Shown: positions 43,577 through 53,976, numbered from the stretch's first letter. The stretch is DNA of 64,000 bases from Corynebacterium tuberculostearicum (GCF_030506365.1 NZ_CP073092.1:1612001-1676000), one strand, 5' to 3'. The notes: generated by a model from the sequence alone, not told the origin. Program-made: numbers and translations.

Positions 43577-46120
43577 GTGAACTTATCTCAGCTGCTGCCA
43601 GATTTAACGGAAGTACCCGAGTCCCTCGTAGACGAGGCAATTTGGGATACCTTTACCTCGTGGACTACCGGCCGGGGTATCAATTTGTACCCGGCGCAGG
43701 AAGAAGCCTCGCTCGGTATTCTGGCCGGTGATAATGTCATCCTCGCTACCCCTACGGGCTCGGGTAAGTCCATGGTGGCTAATGCTGCACACTTCATCGC
43801 CCTAGCTCGTGGCCAGCGCAGTTTCTATACCGCGCCGATTAAGGCCCTTGTGAGCGAGAAGTTCTTTGCCCTCTGCGATATCTTCGGTGCCGAGAATGTG
43901 GGCATGATGACTGGCGACGCCACCGTTAATGGCAATGCCCCCATCATCGCCGCCACCGCCGAGATTGTGGCCAATATTGCGCTGCGCGATGGCGCCGAAG
44001 CCAATATCGACCAGGTAGTGATGGACGAGTTCCACTACTACTCCGAGCCGGACCGCGGTTGGGCCTGGCAGGTGCCGCTGCTGGAGTTGTCCAAGGCGCA
44101 GTTCCTGCTCATGTCTGCCACTTTGGGCGATACTCAGTGGCTAGAAGAGGATCTCACCCGCCGTACCGGCCGCGCCACCAACCTCGTCGCCGGCTCCACG
44201 CGGCCCGTGCCGCTGGACTTTTCCTATGTCTTTAGCGCGGTGCACGAGACCATCGAGGAGCTCTTGGCCGATAAGAAGGCTCCCATCTACGTGGTGCACT
44301 TCTCGCAGCGTGAAGCGGCCGAGCGCGCCCAGGCGCTCACCTCACTTTCGGGGATCATCACTAAGGATGAAAAGGAAGCCATTGCCCAGGAAATCGGTGG
44401 TTTCCGCTTCACCACTGCCTTTGGCAAGGATCTGTCCAAGCTCCTGCGCAAGGGCATCGGCATCCACCACGCGGGTATGCTGCCCAAATATCGCCGTTTG
44501 GTAGAGCGCCTGGCGCAAAAGGGCCTGCTTAAAGTCATCTGTGGCACCGATACTTTGGGAGTGGGCATTAACGTGCCCATCCGCACCGTGCTGATGACTG
44601 GGCTTGCCAAGTTCGACGGCCAGCGCCAACGCATCCTCAAATCGCGCGAATTCCACCAGATTGCCGGCCGCGCCGGCCGCGCCGGCTATGACACCGAAGG
44701 CACAGTGGTGGTCGAGGCCCCCGAGCATGAGATCGAAAATGCCAAGGAACGCCGCCGCATCGGCGACGACCCCAAACGCTTGAAGAAGCTCAAGAAAAAG
44801 TCCGCCCGAGAAGGCGAGGTGTCCTGGTCCGAGAAGACTTTCGCGCGCCTTACTGAGGCTGAACCGGAACAGCTTACCTCTCAGTTCCGCGTTTCTAATT
44901 CCATGCTGCTCAACGTCTTGGCGCGCCACGGCAATGGCTATGACCACATGCGCCACCTGCTGCGAGACAACCACGATAACCGCAGCAAGCAGAATAAGGA
45001 CATTCTCACCGCACTCGATCTCTTCCGCGGGCTAGTAGATTCCGGCGTGGTGCAAAAGTCCACCAAGGGATTGGATATCTACGGCCGCCCCTACCATTTG
45101 GTGCGAGAGCTTCCGCGTGACTTTGCGCTCAATCAACCGCTGGGTCCATTCGCGCTGGCAGCGCTCTCGCTGCTAGATCCGGAGGCAGAAACCTATAACC
45201 TGGACGTCATTTCCGTATTCGAGGCCATCCTAGATGACCCGCGCCAGGTACTCATTGCCCAGCAGAAGCAGCGCCGCGGCGAAGAGATCGCCGCGCTGAA
45301 GGCGGACGGGGTGGACTACACCGACCGCATGAATATCGTGGAGGATATCACTTGGCCGAAGCCGCTCGAGGAGCTATTGGAGCAGGCCTACGATACTTTC
45401 GCTGAGACCAATGCGTGGGTCAAGGAGTTTGAGCTGCGGCCCAAGTCCGTGGTGCGCGACATGCTCGAGAATGCGATGACCTTCTCAGATCTGGTCGCAA
45501 CCTACGGCTTGGCCCGCTCCGAGGGCGTGATTTTGCGCTACCTGACCGACGCCTGGCGCACTCTTAAGCAATCCATTCCGGACGAGTACAACACTCCAGA
45601 GCTCGAAGATATCGTTGTCTGGCTAGGCGAGCTTATCCGCCAGGTGGATTCCTCGCTTGTCGACGAATGGGCGCAAATGGCCGGCGAAGACTCCCCGATC
45701 GACCAAGACACGGTGGACCGCGAGCTGGCCTTTGGCGTGGAGGACCCCACCGCGCTCACGGCCAATCGCCGCGCCTTTACCATCATGGTGCGCAATTACA
45801 TGTTCCGCTTGGTGCAGCTCTTTGCTTTGGAAAAGGAAGACCGCTTGGCGGAACTGCTTGACTACTTGGACGAGGTGCCGGACTTCGGCGCCATCTTGGA
45901 TGACTATTTCGATGAATACGACGATATCGATTCCGGCCCCGAGGCCCGCGGCCCCGAGTTTTTCCGCCTCGGCGATACTGACTCGCGTGCATGGTCCGTG
46001 CGCCAGATCATCAAGGACCCAGACGGCGACCACGCCTACCAGTTCGTCGCCACGGTAGATCTCGATGCCTCCGATGAGGCCGGCGAAGTCCGGCTGTCGG
46101 ACCTGCGCGTGGAATACTAG
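43577..46120 (+). CDS. Ski2-like DEAD/DEAH-box helicase with DUF3516 domain
   Basis: An 847-residue helicase. Walker A TPTGSGKS (near residue 55), DEFH box (VVMDEFHYYSEPD), MSATLGDT, and motif VI QIAGRAGRAGYDTEG are complete, and the C-terminal half is the DUF3516 region. Relatives are actinobacterial HelY-type proteins, presumed to act on RNA. The start is one of several GTG codons; 43577 is preferred because AAGGTGG precedes it, 43568 is the longest option. It follows PAC2 and ends before a hairpin shared with ahpD. Confidence 0.88.
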   Translation: MNLSQLLPDLTEVPESLVDEAIWDTFTSWTTGRGINLYPAQEEASLGILAGDNVILATPTGSGKSMVANAAHFIALARGQRSFYTAPIKALVSEKFFALCDIFGAENVGMMTGDATVNGNAPIIAATAEIVANIALRDGAEANIDQVVMDEFHYYSEPDRGWAWQVPLLELSKAQFLLMSATLGDTQWLEEDLTRRTGRATNLVAGSTRPVPLDFSYVFSAVHETIEELLADKKAPIYVVHFSQREAAERAQALTSLSGIITKDEKEAIAQEIGGFRFTTAFGKDLSKLLRKGIGIHHAGMLPKYRRLVERLAQKGLLKVICGTDTLGVGINVPIRTVLMTGLAKFDGQRQRILKSREFHQIAGRAGRAGYDTEGTVVVEAPEHEIENAKERRRIGDDPKRLKKLKKKSAREGEVSWSEKTFARLTEAEPEQLTSQFRVSNSMLLNVLARHGNGYDHMRHLLRDNHDNRSKQNKDILTALDLFRGLVDSGVVQKSTKGLDIYGRPYHLVRELPRDFALNQPLGPFALAALSLLDPEAETYNLDVISVFEAILDDPRQVLIAQQKQRRGEEIAALKADGVDYTDRMNIVEDITWPKPLEELLEQAYDTFAETNAWVKEFELRPKSVVRDMLENAMTFSDLVATYGLARSEGVILRYLTDAWRTLKQSIPDEYNTPELEDIVVWLGELIRQVDSSLVDEWAQMAGEDSPIDQDTVDRELAFGVEDPTALTANRRAFTIMVRNYMFRLVQLFALEKEDRLAELLDYLDEVPDFGAILDDYFDEYDDIDSGPEARGPEFFRLGDTDSRAWSVRQIIKDPDGDHAYQFVATVDLDASDEAGEVRLSDLRVEY

Positions 46121-46123
46121 CCA

Positions 46124-46195
46124 GCGAAAAACGACAAAGCCGCCCTAGCTGCCACGCCCCGAGGGAGGGGGACGTCGGCAAGCGCGAGGGCGGCT
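46124..46195 (-). terminator. Terminator of ahpD, with the repeated word in its loop
   Basis: AGCCGCCCT (46138-46146) pairs with AGGGCGGCT (46187-46195) over nine bases; on the minus strand the stem is followed by a T-rich run ending TTTTT. The 40-base loop contains the word at 46172. Confidence 0.6.
46172..46184 (+). repeat. Intergenic near-copy of the GCGTCGGCAAGCG word
   Basis: ACGTCGGCAAGCG, one mismatch, preceded by GGGGG, in the loop of the ahpD terminator. Confidence 0.6.
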
Positions 46196-46209
46196 AAAGG
46201 CCGGCTATT

Positions 46210-46734
46210 TTAGCGTGCGGCCTCAATCTGGACAGCCTGTGCCACAGCCTGGACAACGGCCGCAACCTTGACGGCCTCCCAGACCTGCTCCTTGCTCAGA
46301 CCAGCCTCGTTGAGCTCGTGAGCGTGAGCGCCCAGGCAGTGCTCGCAGCCATTGATGGCGGAGGCTGCGGTATTCCACAGCTCGAAGTTGGCCTTGTCCA
46401 CGCCTGGCTTGGAGATAATGTTCATGCGCAGGCCGAACTTAACCCGTGCGTAGTCATCACCCAACCAGCCCTTGGCGCGGTAGGCAACATTGTTCATAGC
46501 CATAACGGTGGCTGCGCCGTAGGCTGCCTCGATAGCTTCCTCAGACAGGTGCTCCTTTGCTTCCTCCGCAATCTCAGACAGCACGGTGTCATTGCGGGTT
46601 GCGGCAGCCGATGCCAGCAGGCAGCCCCAGAGCTGCTCCTCGTCCAGGTCCTTGGAACGGGTCAGGGTGCCCAAGTTGAGCTTCTGGTCCTTGGCGTACT
46701 CCGGCAGGGAAGACTTCAGATTATCAATAGACAT
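46210..46734 (-). CDS. ahpD: Alkyl hydroperoxide reductase AhpD
   Basis: A 174-residue carboxymuconolactone-decarboxylase-fold protein. The redox centre CEHCLGAH (Cys130, Cys133, His137) with the upstream Glu cluster is complete. In mycobacteria AhpD is reduced by lipoamide and in turn reduces AhpC, linking peroxide removal to central metabolism. AAAGGAG precedes the ATG. It follows ahpC, but a hairpin with a T-run in the gap suggests that only part of the transcripts extend into it. Confidence 0.95.
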   Translation of the reverse strand: MSIDNLKSSLPEYAKDQKLNLGTLTRSKDLDEEQLWGCLLASAAATRNDTVLSEIAEEAKEHLSEEAIEAAYGAATVMAMNNVAYRAKGWLGDDYARVKFGLRMNIISKPGVDKANFELWNTAASAINGCEHCLGAHAHELNEAGLSKEQVWEAVKVAAVVQAVAQAVQIEAAR

Positions 46735-46781
46735 AACTTTTCTCCTTTGATATTTTGATAGGAATTTGCTGCGCTGGATTC

Positions 46782-46810
46782 AAAAGGAAACCCCGCCACG
46801 AAAGCGGGGT
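46782..46810 (-). terminator. Intercistronic terminator between ahpC and ahpD
   Basis: ACCCCGC and GCGGGGT (minus strand, loop of seven) followed by TTTCCTTTT. Likely attenuates read-through from ahpC to ahpD. Confidence 0.6.
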
Positions 46811-46831
46811 AAACCTGCATCTCAGTGAGAT

Positions 46832-47425
46832 TTAGAGTGCGGACTGAACGACGTCCATCTTGTTGATGTTCTTGGTTGGGTCGTTCTTCTCCCAGTTGCA
46901 AGCGCAGACCTCTTCGGACTGCAGGGCGTCGAGCACGCGCAGAACCTCGTCTACGTTACGGCCGACAGCATCCGGGGTAACGGAGACGAACTGGATAACA
47001 CCATCCGGGTCGATGATGAAGGTAGCGCGGTCAGCAACACCATCAGCGTTTTCTACACCCAGTGCACGGATAAGGTCGTGGCGCACGTCAGAGAACATCG
47101 GGAAAGGAACTTCCTTCAGATCCGGGTGGGTTGCGCGCCAGTTGAAGTGAGCAAACTCATTATCGGTGGAGCCGCCCAGCACCTGGGTATCGCGGTCCTG
47201 GAATTCCTCGTCCAGCTTGCCAAAGGCAGCAATCTCGGTCGGGCAGACGAAGGTGAAGTCCTTCGGGTAGAAGAAGACGACCTTCCACTTGCCCTCGTAC
47301 TTGTCCAGGGATACCTGCTCGAAGTAGTCCTCCGGCTGGTTAGCGTTGACGTCGTGCAGGTCGCCACCGGTCAGGGCGGTGAGGTTGAACTCTGGGAACT
47401 TTTCACCGACGGTCAAAATAGGCAT
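46832..47425 (-). CDS. ahpC: Peroxiredoxin AhpC
   Basis: A 197-residue 2-Cys peroxiredoxin reducing hydrogen peroxide, organic peroxides and peroxynitrite. The peroxidatic Cys61 sits in FTFVCPTE and the resolving site shows Cys174 and Cys176 (EEVCACNW), the AhpC arrangement of actinobacteria that pair with AhpD. The ATG at 47425 is nine bases behind AAAGGAG. A consensus-like promoter lies at 47522-47549 and the gene is divergent from oxyR, so peroxide induction is expected. Confidence 0.96.
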   Translation of the reverse strand: MPILTVGEKFPEFNLTALTGGDLHDVNANQPEDYFEQVSLDKYEGKWKVVFFYPKDFTFVCPTEIAAFGKLDEEFQDRDTQVLGGSTDNEFAHFNWRATHPDLKEVPFPMFSDVRHDLIRALGVENADGVADRATFIIDPDGVIQFVSVTPDAVGRNVDEVLRVLDALQSEEVCACNWEKNDPTKNINKMDVVQSAL

Positions 47426-47471
47426 AGTCTTCAACTCCTTTAGCAAAGGCTTTTCCTCTAAGTTTCCTGCC

Positions 47472-47511
47472 GCTTGACGTACAAGCAGCGGGGCCGGACC
47501 GTGTCCGGCCC
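47472..47511 (-). other. Two hairpins in the ahpC leader
   Basis: GGGCCGGAC-CGT-GTCCGGCCC (47491-47511) and GCTTG-ACGTA-CAAGC (47472-47486) are stacked one after the other in the leader of about 90 bases. They leave the ribosome site free. They could stabilise the mRNA or act in regulation. Confidence 0.5.
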
Positions 47512-47521
47512 AACACGATCA

Positions 47522-47549
47522 GTTATACCATCTTTTCAGCACGCGTCAA
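47522..47549 (-). promoter_or_regulatory. Strong promoter of ahpC
   Basis: On the minus strand TTGACG (47544-47549) and TATAAC (47522-47527) are 16 bases apart, each one or two bases off consensus. Confidence 0.7.
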
Positions 47550-47565
47550 TAGAAAATCCTATAGG
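47549..47565. promoter_or_regulatory. Candidate OxyR site between oxyR and ahpC
   Basis: ATAG-N6-CTAT (47549-47562) abuts the ahpC -35 and lies about 20 bases before the oxyR start. Classical OxyR half-sites are ATAG-N7-CTAT; the spacing here is one shorter. The position suits activation of ahpC and repression of oxyR. Confidence 0.45.
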
Positions 47566-47585
47566 TAAGTGTTAGAGTGATAGGC

Positions 47586-48530
47586 ATGCATAATAAAGAG
47601 TATCGCCCTACACTTGCTCAGCTGCGCACCTTTGTCACCGTTGCGGAAAACAAGCACTTTGGTACCGCGGCCGCCAAACTCGAAATTTCCCAGCCCTCCC
47701 TTTCCCAGGGCCTCGTTGCCCTCGAACAGGGCTTGGGTTTGCAGCTCATCGAGCGCTCTACCCGCAAGGTCATCGTCACCTCGGCCGGTGAGACCCTCCT
47801 CCCCTACGCCAAGGCCACTCTTGAAGCCGCCGATACCTTCCTCGCCCACGCTCGCGGGGCCAACGGCACCCTCGCCGGCCCGCTGACCATCGGCGTTATC
47901 CCCACCATCGCCCCCTACATCCTTCCCGATCTACTCTCGATGCTGGCTGAGGCCTACCCGGATCTCGAGCCGCGCTTCGTCGAGGAGCAAACCCAGCACC
48001 TCATTACCCGCCTGCGCAATGGCAACTTGGATCTTGCCATCATGGCCCTTCCTTCCGAGGCCACCGGCATGGTCGATAGCCCGCTCTACACGGAGAAATT
48101 CTCCATTGTCTGCCCGCCCGATCACCCCATCGCCGGCCGCGAGGATGTCGAGCTTGCGAAGGTCAAGGACTTGGATTTGCTGCTGCTTGACGACGGCCAC
48201 TGCTTGCGCGATCAGGTCGTCGATCTCTGCCGACATGCCAATATCAACCCGGCCGAGGCCACCAATTCCGTCACCCGTGCTTCCTCCCTGACCACCATCA
48301 TGCAGCTGGTCATGGGCGGACTGGGCTGCACCCTCGTCCCCGAATCTGCACTGGCCACCGAGTGCCATGGCAAGGACGTCGCCATCGCCCACTTTGCCTC
48401 CGATGTCACCGCCGAGCGCGAGGTCGGCCTCGTGTTCCGTTCCTCTGCCGCCCGCGCCGAGGAATTCCGCGAATTCGGCACGCTCATTACCTCTGCCTAT
48501 AACAAGGCGATTGAGCGCTCCCGGCAGTAG
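47586..48530 (+). CDS. oxyR: LysR-family hydrogen peroxide sensor OxyR
   Basis: A 314-residue LysR-type regulator: N-terminal winged HTH (LAQLRTFVTVAENKHFGTAA, residues 9-28) and a periplasmic-binding-protein-like effector domain. Two cysteines in DDGHCLRDQVVDLC are nine residues apart, exactly as Cys199 and Cys208 of E. coli OxyR, so disulfide sensing should be intact. The ATG at 47586 is preferred over a GTG three codons upstream. It is divergent from ahpC, its likely main target. Confidence 0.94.
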   Translation: MHNKEYRPTLAQLRTFVTVAENKHFGTAAAKLEISQPSLSQGLVALEQGLGLQLIERSTRKVIVTSAGETLLPYAKATLEAADTFLAHARGANGTLAGPLTIGVIPTIAPYILPDLLSMLAEAYPDLEPRFVEEQTQHLITRLRNGNLDLAIMALPSEATGMVDSPLYTEKFSIVCPPDHPIAGREDVELAKVKDLDLLLLDDGHCLRDQVVDLCRHANINPAEATNSVTRASSLTTIMQLVMGGLGCTLVPESALATECHGKDVAIAHFASDVTAEREVGLVFRSSAARAEEFREFGTLITSAYNKAIERSRQ

Positions 48531-48572
48531 TCTCACCCGGCGGCCCCACACGGGGGCGTCGCCAAGCACGCC

Positions 48573-48610
48573 AAAGGCCACCGCCCCTAATTGGAGCGGT
48601 GGCCTTTAAC
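48573..48610. terminator. Bidirectional terminator after oxyR
   Basis: AAAGGCCACCGC pairs perfectly with GCGGTGGCCTTT around an 11-base loop between two convergent genes. A variant word GCGTCGCCAAGCA lies at 48556-48568, five bases before the stem. Confidence 0.82.
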
Positions 48611-48619
48611 TATGGTGCG

Positions 48620-49528
48620 CTAGACCTGTGGGAAGGTGTTGCGGCCCGCGCACTGGCGGAACATATGCGCCTGTGCCAAGAGAGTAACCGGATACGCCAC
48701 GATGAGGCCGATGCCCAAAAGCAAGAAACCGGCCACGATGATGAAAAAGTTCAAAATTGCCAGTAGCAACATTTGGCCGTAGTTGTTCTTACCTGCCTGG
48801 AAGCCCTTCTTCACGGCATCACCAACGCTATCGCCGTCGGCCGCGAACCACTGCATCAGCGAGAAGAATGGTTGGATAAAGAAGCTAATCAGCGAAATCA
48901 CGGCCAAGACACCGAGCATGCCCATGACGGCGGCAAACGCTTCTTCATCGGAAAGCTGCTCGGCATTGTCAGCTAGCCCAGCCGCAGAACCGCGCACAGC
49001 GACGAAGGAAATCAGTCCCCCCACAACGCCGATTACGACCATAATGACTAGTGGCTGCCACCAGCGCACATTCTTAAACAGGTAGCCCCACCCGGTGCGA
49101 GAATCATCAATCTGAAAAAGCGCTAGGCGCATAAGCGCCAGAGTTAGCACGATGCCAATCACCCAGGAAATGATTTGCATGATCGTGGAACTAGCAGTGA
49201 GATCACCGTCGGCACTCGCCGTTGCAGCGCCCACTCCGCCAGAAATGGCGAAAAAGACTACGCCGAGAAAGCCAGCTAGCAACGTTCCTAAAATCCATAG
49301 CTTCCAGTTGCCAAAGACAGCCCGAAAAGCCCAAGAAACGGCATCAACGGCCGAAACCTTTCCGGTGTACTGTGGCTGACCCGCGTGGTAGCCGGCGTAG
49401 CCTTGGGCATTGTCCTCGTGGCTCCCACCATACGATGGAAGCTGGCCGTAGTCCGGCCGATCCTCGGGATGGTTGGTCGGCTCATAGCGAGGAAAATCGT
49501 CATTTCCACCCGAATACGGGTTCGTCAT
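48620..49528 (-). CDS. Multi-pass membrane protein of unknown function
   Basis: A 302-residue protein. The first 75 residues are Tyr/Pro/Gly/Asn-rich and probably disordered in the cytoplasm; six hydrophobic helices follow, beginning at SAVDAVSWAFRAVFGNWKLW. The hydrophobic part resembles the loosely defined DUF975 or glycerophosphodiesterase-membrane-domain type of proteins, found in many corynebacteria. GAAGGAGG lies ahead of the ATG at 49528. It is divergent from hrpA. Confidence 0.75.
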   Translation of the reverse strand: MTNPYSGGNDDFPRYEPTNHPEDRPDYGQLPSYGGSHEDNAQGYAGYHAGQPQYTGKVSAVDAVSWAFRAVFGNWKLWILGTLLAGFLGVVFFAISGGVGAATASADGDLTASSTIMQIISWVIGIVLTLALMRLALFQIDDSRTGWGYLFKNVRWWQPLVIMVVIGVVGGLISFVAVRGSAAGLADNAEQLSDEEAFAAVMGMLGVLAVISLISFFIQPFFSLMQWFAADGDSVGDAVKKGFQAGKNNYGQMLLLAILNFFIIVAGFLLLGIGLIVAYPVTLLAQAHMFRQCAGRNTFPQV

Positions 49529-49633
49529 AGGCGGTGCTCCTCCTTCAGGAATGCACATAGAAAATGGATAAGTATTTTAACTTTAACAACTTTTTCCTCA
49601 TTTCAGGTGGACGGGTAAACTCGTTGCCTAGTC

Positions 49634-52600
49634 ATGACTAAGAACGAATCCCCTTCTCGCGACGAGCTCTTCGCTGCACTCGAAAATGTCACTTTGGCCG
49701 AGGCCCGCTCCTTCCGCCGCCGCCTCAAGAAGGCCCGCGCCCCTAAAGCGCTGCAAGAAATCGGCGCTGAAATCCATGCCGCGGCCGAGCGCGTCGCGCT
49801 TACCGACGCCGCCGTTCCCGCCATCACCTACCCCGACGCCCTCCCTGTCACCGCCCGCAAGGACGATATCGCCGAGGCCATTCGGGACAACCAGGTCGTC
49901 ATCATCGCTGGTGAGACCGGTTCTGGTAAGACAACTCAGATCCCAAAGATCTGCCTCGAGCTGGGCCGCGGCCGGCGGGGGTTCATCGGCCATACCCAGC
50001 CGCGCCGTATTGCAGCGCGCACCGTCGCTGAACGCATCGCAGCGGAATTGGACCAGAAAATCGGGGAGTCCGTTGGCTACGCCATCCGCTTTGACGATCG
50101 CGTGTCTGAGACCACCGCCGTCAAGCTGATGACCGACGGCATCCTGCTCGCCGAGATGCAGCGCGACCGCTTTCTCAATAAGTACGACACCATCATCATC
50201 GATGAGGCCCACGAACGCTCGCTCAATATCGACTTCCTCTTGGGCTACTTGAAGCGCCTATTGCCCAAGCGCCCAGACCTCAAGGTGATCATCACCTCCG
50301 CAACCATCGACCCAGAAAGCTTTGCCGCCCACTTTGCCGACGCCGACGGCAACCCCGCCCCCATCATCGAGGTCTCCGGGCGCACCTACCCCGTAGAAAT
50401 CCGTTACCGGCCACTCGAATTCGAGGCCGGCGGAAAAGTCGTGGACCAAGACCCGCTCGACGGCTTGACCGAGGCCATCGAAGAGCTCATGCGCGAAGGC
50501 GACGGCGATATCCTGTGCTTCTTCCCTGGCGAGCGAGATATCCGCGATGCCATGGAAGCCATCGAAGGCAAAAAGTGGAAAAACGTCGAGGTCACTCCCC
50601 TCTTTGGCCGCTTATCTAATCAAGAACAGCATCGCGTTTTCAGCGAACACCGTGGCCGCCGCATCGTGCTGGCCACGAATATTGCAGAAACCTCGCTTAC
50701 TGTGCCCGGCATCCGCTATGTGGTTGATACCGGCACCGCCCGTATCTCGCGATATTCCACGCGCACCAAAGTCCAGCGCCTGCCTATCGAGCCTATCTCG
50801 CAGGCCTCCGCCAACCAGCGCTCCGGCCGCTGCGGCCGCGTTGCCGATGGCATCGCCATTCGCCTCTATAGCGAACAGGATTTTGAAAGCCGCCCCGAGT
50901 TCACCGACCCGGAAATCCTGCGCACCAACCTCGCGAGTGTCATCCTGCAAATGGTTTCGCTCAAGCTCGGTGATATCGAACAATTCCCCTTCATCCAACC
51001 TCCCGAGCACAAGGCCATTCGCGATGGTCTCACCCTCCTCCACGAGCTCGGCGCCCTCCACGACAAGCAGGACAAGCCCTCGCTGACCACCATCGGCCGG
51101 GATCTTGCCCGCATCCCACTGGATCCGCGCATGGCTCGCATGCTCATTGAAGCCAATACCAACGGGTGCCTCGATGATGTCATGGTCATCGTTGCCGCCA
51201 TGACCATCCAAGATGTGCGCGAGCGTCCCCTCGACTTCCAAGCCCAGGCCGACCAAGCCCACGCCCGCTTCAAGGACAAGACCTCGGATTTCTTGTCCAT
51301 GCTCAAGCTGTGGGATTACATCAAGCAAACCCGCAATGAGCAATCCGGCAATAAGTTCCGCAAGCGCATGAAACAGGAGTTCCTCCAATACATGCGCATC
51401 CGGGAGTGGTTTGACTTGGTGCGCCAGCTCAAGGACGTCGCCAAGCAGCTGGGCTGGACCTACCAGGAAGGCACAGAGCGCCGCTCCGATGACATCCACA
51501 TGTCCCTCCTTTCGGGCCTGCTCTCCAATATCGGCGCCCGCGATGGCAATTCCAAGGAGTTCCAGGGCGCGCGCAACACCCGCTTCCTGGTATTCCCCGG
51601 CTCCGCCCTGGCTAAAAAGCCTCCCGAGTTCCTCATGGCTGCCGAGCTGGTAGAAACTTCCCGCCTCTGGGCGCGCGATGTCGCCGCCATCGATCCCGCC
51701 TGGGTGGAAAAGCTCGGCGCGGACCTGCTCAAGCACAACTATTCCGAGCCCACCTGGTCTCGCAAGCGCGCCGCCGCCATCGCGCACCAAAAATCCACGC
51801 TCTACGGCGTGCCCATCGTGGCCGACCGCACCGTGCCCTACCACCGCGTCGATCCCACCGCTGCCCGCGATATGTTCATCCGCAATGCCCTTATCGCCGG
51901 CGACTGGAACACCCACCACGCCTTCTTCAAGGCCAACGCCCAAGCGCTTGACGACGCCGCCGCATACGAAGAAAAGGCCCGCCGCCGCGGCCTCATCGTG
52001 GACGAAGACACCCTCTTTGATTTCTATGACCAGCGTATTCCGGCAAAGGTAACCACCGGCCGCCACTTTGACTCGTGGTGGAAAAAGGAGCGCCGCCGCA
52101 CCCCGGATCTGCTGGATTTCGATCCCGCTAAGCTCATCGATGACTCCCACGAGGTCACCGAGGAATCCTTCCCCGACCACTGGCGCAAGGGCTCTATCGA
52201 TTACGAACTGACCTACAAGTTCGAGCCCGGCGATCCTCTCGACGGCGTTACCGTAATGGTTCCCATTCCTATGCTCGCCGGCTTGGATACCGAAGGCTTC
52301 GATTGGCTCGTTCCGGGTCTGCGCCTCGAGCTCGTCACCGAGCTCATCCGCAGCCTGCCCAAGGCCCTGCGCCGCACCGTCGTACCCGCGCCCGAATTTG
52401 CCGAGCGCGCCCTCGACCGCCTCATCCCTTATGAAGGCACCATCACCCAGCAGCTTGCCGACGTCCTCCGCGAACTCGGCGGCCAAGGAATCAATGCCAC
52501 CGATTTCCAAGCCAGCAAGCTACCCGCCCACCTGCGGATGAACTACGGGGCCATCGATAAGCGCGGCAAACTCGTCGACTCCGACCGCGACCTCGCGGCA

Positions 52601-53521
52601 CTCGTCCGACGTCAGGCCGGCCACATCAAGTCCTCCGTATCCCGCGTCTCACGCACTTCAGAATCCACCGCCGTCAGCGAATGGACCGACGACACCCTCG
52701 GCACCATCGATGACACGGTCAAGACCACCGTCGACGGCCACGAAGTCACCGCCTACCCCGCCCTAGTCGCCACAAAGGACGGCGTTGCGCTCAAGGTGCA
52801 CCCCACCAAGGCTGCCGCAGATGCCGCCATGGTCACGACCACTCTTACACTCCTCATGCGTGAGATATCCGTCAACGCCTCCCAGATGGTCAAGGGCCTG
52901 CCGTTGCAACAACGCGTAGCCGTCGATTCCTATCCGCACGGCGGCGCCGACGGCCTTGTCAATGACGCCCGCATCGCTGCAATCCGCGACCTGATGATGG
53001 AAGCCGGCGGACCCGTTCGCACCCCCTCGGCGTTCCAGAAGCTTAAAGACACCGTCAAACCCCAGGTCCCAGGACGCGTACGCCAGGCCGTGGTAGCTAT
53101 TGCCCCAGGACTCGCCGAATACTCCAACCTGCGAGCGGAACTTGCTCATTGGGACGGTCCAGCAATCGATGACATGCGCGCACAACTGGACTTCCTCCTA
53201 CCCCGAAACGCCATCACTGTCCATGGAATGTCCCATCTGCGTCATCTTCCGCGCTATATCCAAGCCATGCGCATTCGCCTAGAGGATATGAACCTTGATC
53301 CGGACCGCGATGCGGACCGCCAAGCCGAGGTAGACAACGCCAAGGCCTACCTATCCAACCGCCTTCGCAGCCTCCCGGCCGGCCGCGAAAAAACCCGCGA
53401 GGTCAAGGACGTACGCTGGACGATTGAAGAACTTCGAGTTTCTCTTTTCGCCCAGCGCCTTGGCACAGCCCACGCTGTTTCACTCCGCCGTATCCAAAAG
53501 GCGGTGGACAAACTGCGCTAA
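49634..53521 (+). CDS. hrpA: ATP-dependent RNA helicase HrpA
   Basis: A 1295-residue DEAH-box helicase. Walker [11 protein letters not shown] (near residue 96), [16 protein letters not shown] and the motif [14 protein letters not shown] are present; helicase-associated and OB-fold domains follow and the last 550 residues match the DUF3418 domain of HrpA. E. coli HrpA resolves stalled ribosomes and processes mRNA. The size is normal for the family. A TAAACT -10-like word ends 12 bases before the ATG. Its 3' end overlaps the convergent nrdR by four bases. One near-copy of the repeated word lies at 52452-52464. Confidence 0.94.
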   Translation: MTKNESPSRDELFAALENVTLAEARSFRRRLKKARAPKALQEIGAEIHAAAERVALTDAAVPAITYPDALPVTARKDDIAEAIRDNQVVIIAGETGSGKTTQIPKICLELGRGRRGFIGHTQPRRIAARTVAERIAAELDQKIGESVGYAIRFDDRVSETTAVKLMTDGILLAEMQRDRFLNKYDTIIIDEAHERSLNIDFLLGYLKRLLPKRPDLKVIITSATIDPESFAAHFADADGNPAPIIEVSGRTYPVEIRYRPLEFEAGGKVVDQDPLDGLTEAIEELMREGDGDILCFFPGERDIRDAMEAIEGKKWKNVEVTPLFGRLSNQEQHRVFSEHRGRRIVLATNIAETSLTVPGIRYVVDTGTARISRYSTRTKVQRLPIEPISQASANQRSGRCGRVADGIAIRLYSEQDFESRPEFTDPEILRTNLASVILQMVSLKLGDIEQFPFIQPPEHKAIRDGLTLLHELGALHDKQDKPSLTTIGRDLARIPLDPRMARMLIEANTNGCLDDVMVIVAAMTIQDVRERPLDFQAQADQAHARFKDKTSDFLSMLKLWDYIKQTRNEQSGNKFRKRMKQEFLQYMRIREWFDLVRQLKDVAKQLGWTYQEGTERRSDDIHMSLLSGLLSNIGARDGNSKEFQGARNTRFLVFPGSALAKKPPEFLMAAELVETSRLWARDVAAIDPAWVEKLGADLLKHNYSEPTWSRKRAAAIAHQKSTLYGVPIVADRTVPYHRVDPTAARDMFIRNALIAGDWNTHHAFFKANAQALDDAAAYEEKARRRGLIVDEDTLFDFYDQRIPAKVTTGRHFDSWWKKERRRTPDLLDFDPAKLIDDSHEVTEESFPDHWRKGSIDYELTYKFEPGDPLDGVTVMVPIPMLAGLDTEGFDWLVPGLRLELVTELIRSLPKALRRTVVPAPEFAERALDRLIPYEGTITQQLADVLRELGGQGINATDFQASKLPAHLRMNYGAIDKRGKLVDSDRDLAALVRRQAGHIKSSVSRVSRTSESTAVSEWTDDTLGTIDDTVKTTVDGHEVTAYPALVATKDGVALKVHPTKAAADAAMVTTTLTLLMREISVNASQMVKGLPLQQRVAVDSYPHGGADGLVNDARIAAIRDLMMEAGGPVRTPSAFQKLKDTVKPQVPGRVRQAVVAIAPGLAEYSNLRAELAHWDGPAIDDMRAQLDFLLPRNAITVHGMSHLRHLPRYIQAMRIRLEDMNLDPDRDADRQAEVDNAKAYLSNRLRSLPAGREKTREVKDVRWTIEELRVSLFAQRLGTAHAVSLRRIQKAVDKLR

Positions 53522-53976
53522 AAGTCCTCGCGATCGCGCCTTCGCATCAGGCGAATCTCGGATTCAAAGTCATCTGCGCTTTCAAAGGATTTATACACAG
53601 AGGCGAAGCGCAGATAAGCCACTTCATCAAGGTCACGCAGTGGCTCTAGGATGGCCAAACCAATCTCGTTCGCGTTGACCTGCGAGGAGCCATGACTGCG
53701 CACCGTCTCCTCAACTTCTTGCGCCAGCTTCTTCAGGGCATCGTCGCTTACGTCTCGTCCCTGGCAGGCACGACGGACACCGCGGATCAATTTATCTCTA
53801 CTGAAGGGCTCGGCCAGACCGTTTCTCTTCACGACAAGCAGCACGGCCTTTTCAACCGTGGTAAAGCGCCCCTTGCACGAAGCGCACTCGCGCCGGCGAC
53901 GAATCGACGCTCCAGCATCGACCACACGCGAGTCAATGACGCGGGATTGCTCATTATGACAAAAGGGGCAATACAC
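53518..53976 (-). CDS. nrdR: Ribonucleotide reductase regulator NrdR
   Basis: A 152-residue repressor. An N-terminal zinc ribbon with two Cys pairs (YCPFCHN and ECASCKGRF) is followed by an ATP-cone domain ([19 protein letters not shown]). NrdR senses dATP/ATP and binds NrdR boxes at ribonucleotide reductase genes. Synteny with divS and lexA matches C. glutamicum. The 3' end overlaps hrpA on the other strand. Confidence 0.96.
   Translation of the reverse strand: MYCPFCHNEQSRVIDSRVVDAGASIRRRRECASCKGRFTTVEKAVLLVVKRNGLAEPFSRDKLIRGVRRACQGRDVSDDALKKLAQEVEETVRSHGSSQVNANEIGLAILEPLRDLDEVAYLRFASVYKSFESADDFESEIRLMRRRDREDF

Noticed and set aside
50612..52510. A 632-codon open frame on the minus strand
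   Set aside because: It lies wholly opposite hrpA, whose helicase motifs are intact. Its composition is the mirror of the GC-rich codons of hrpA and shows no family features.
53588..53600. A TTATACACA DnaA-box-like word inside nrdR
   Set aside because: A single copy in coding sequence with no partner nearby is expected by chance.
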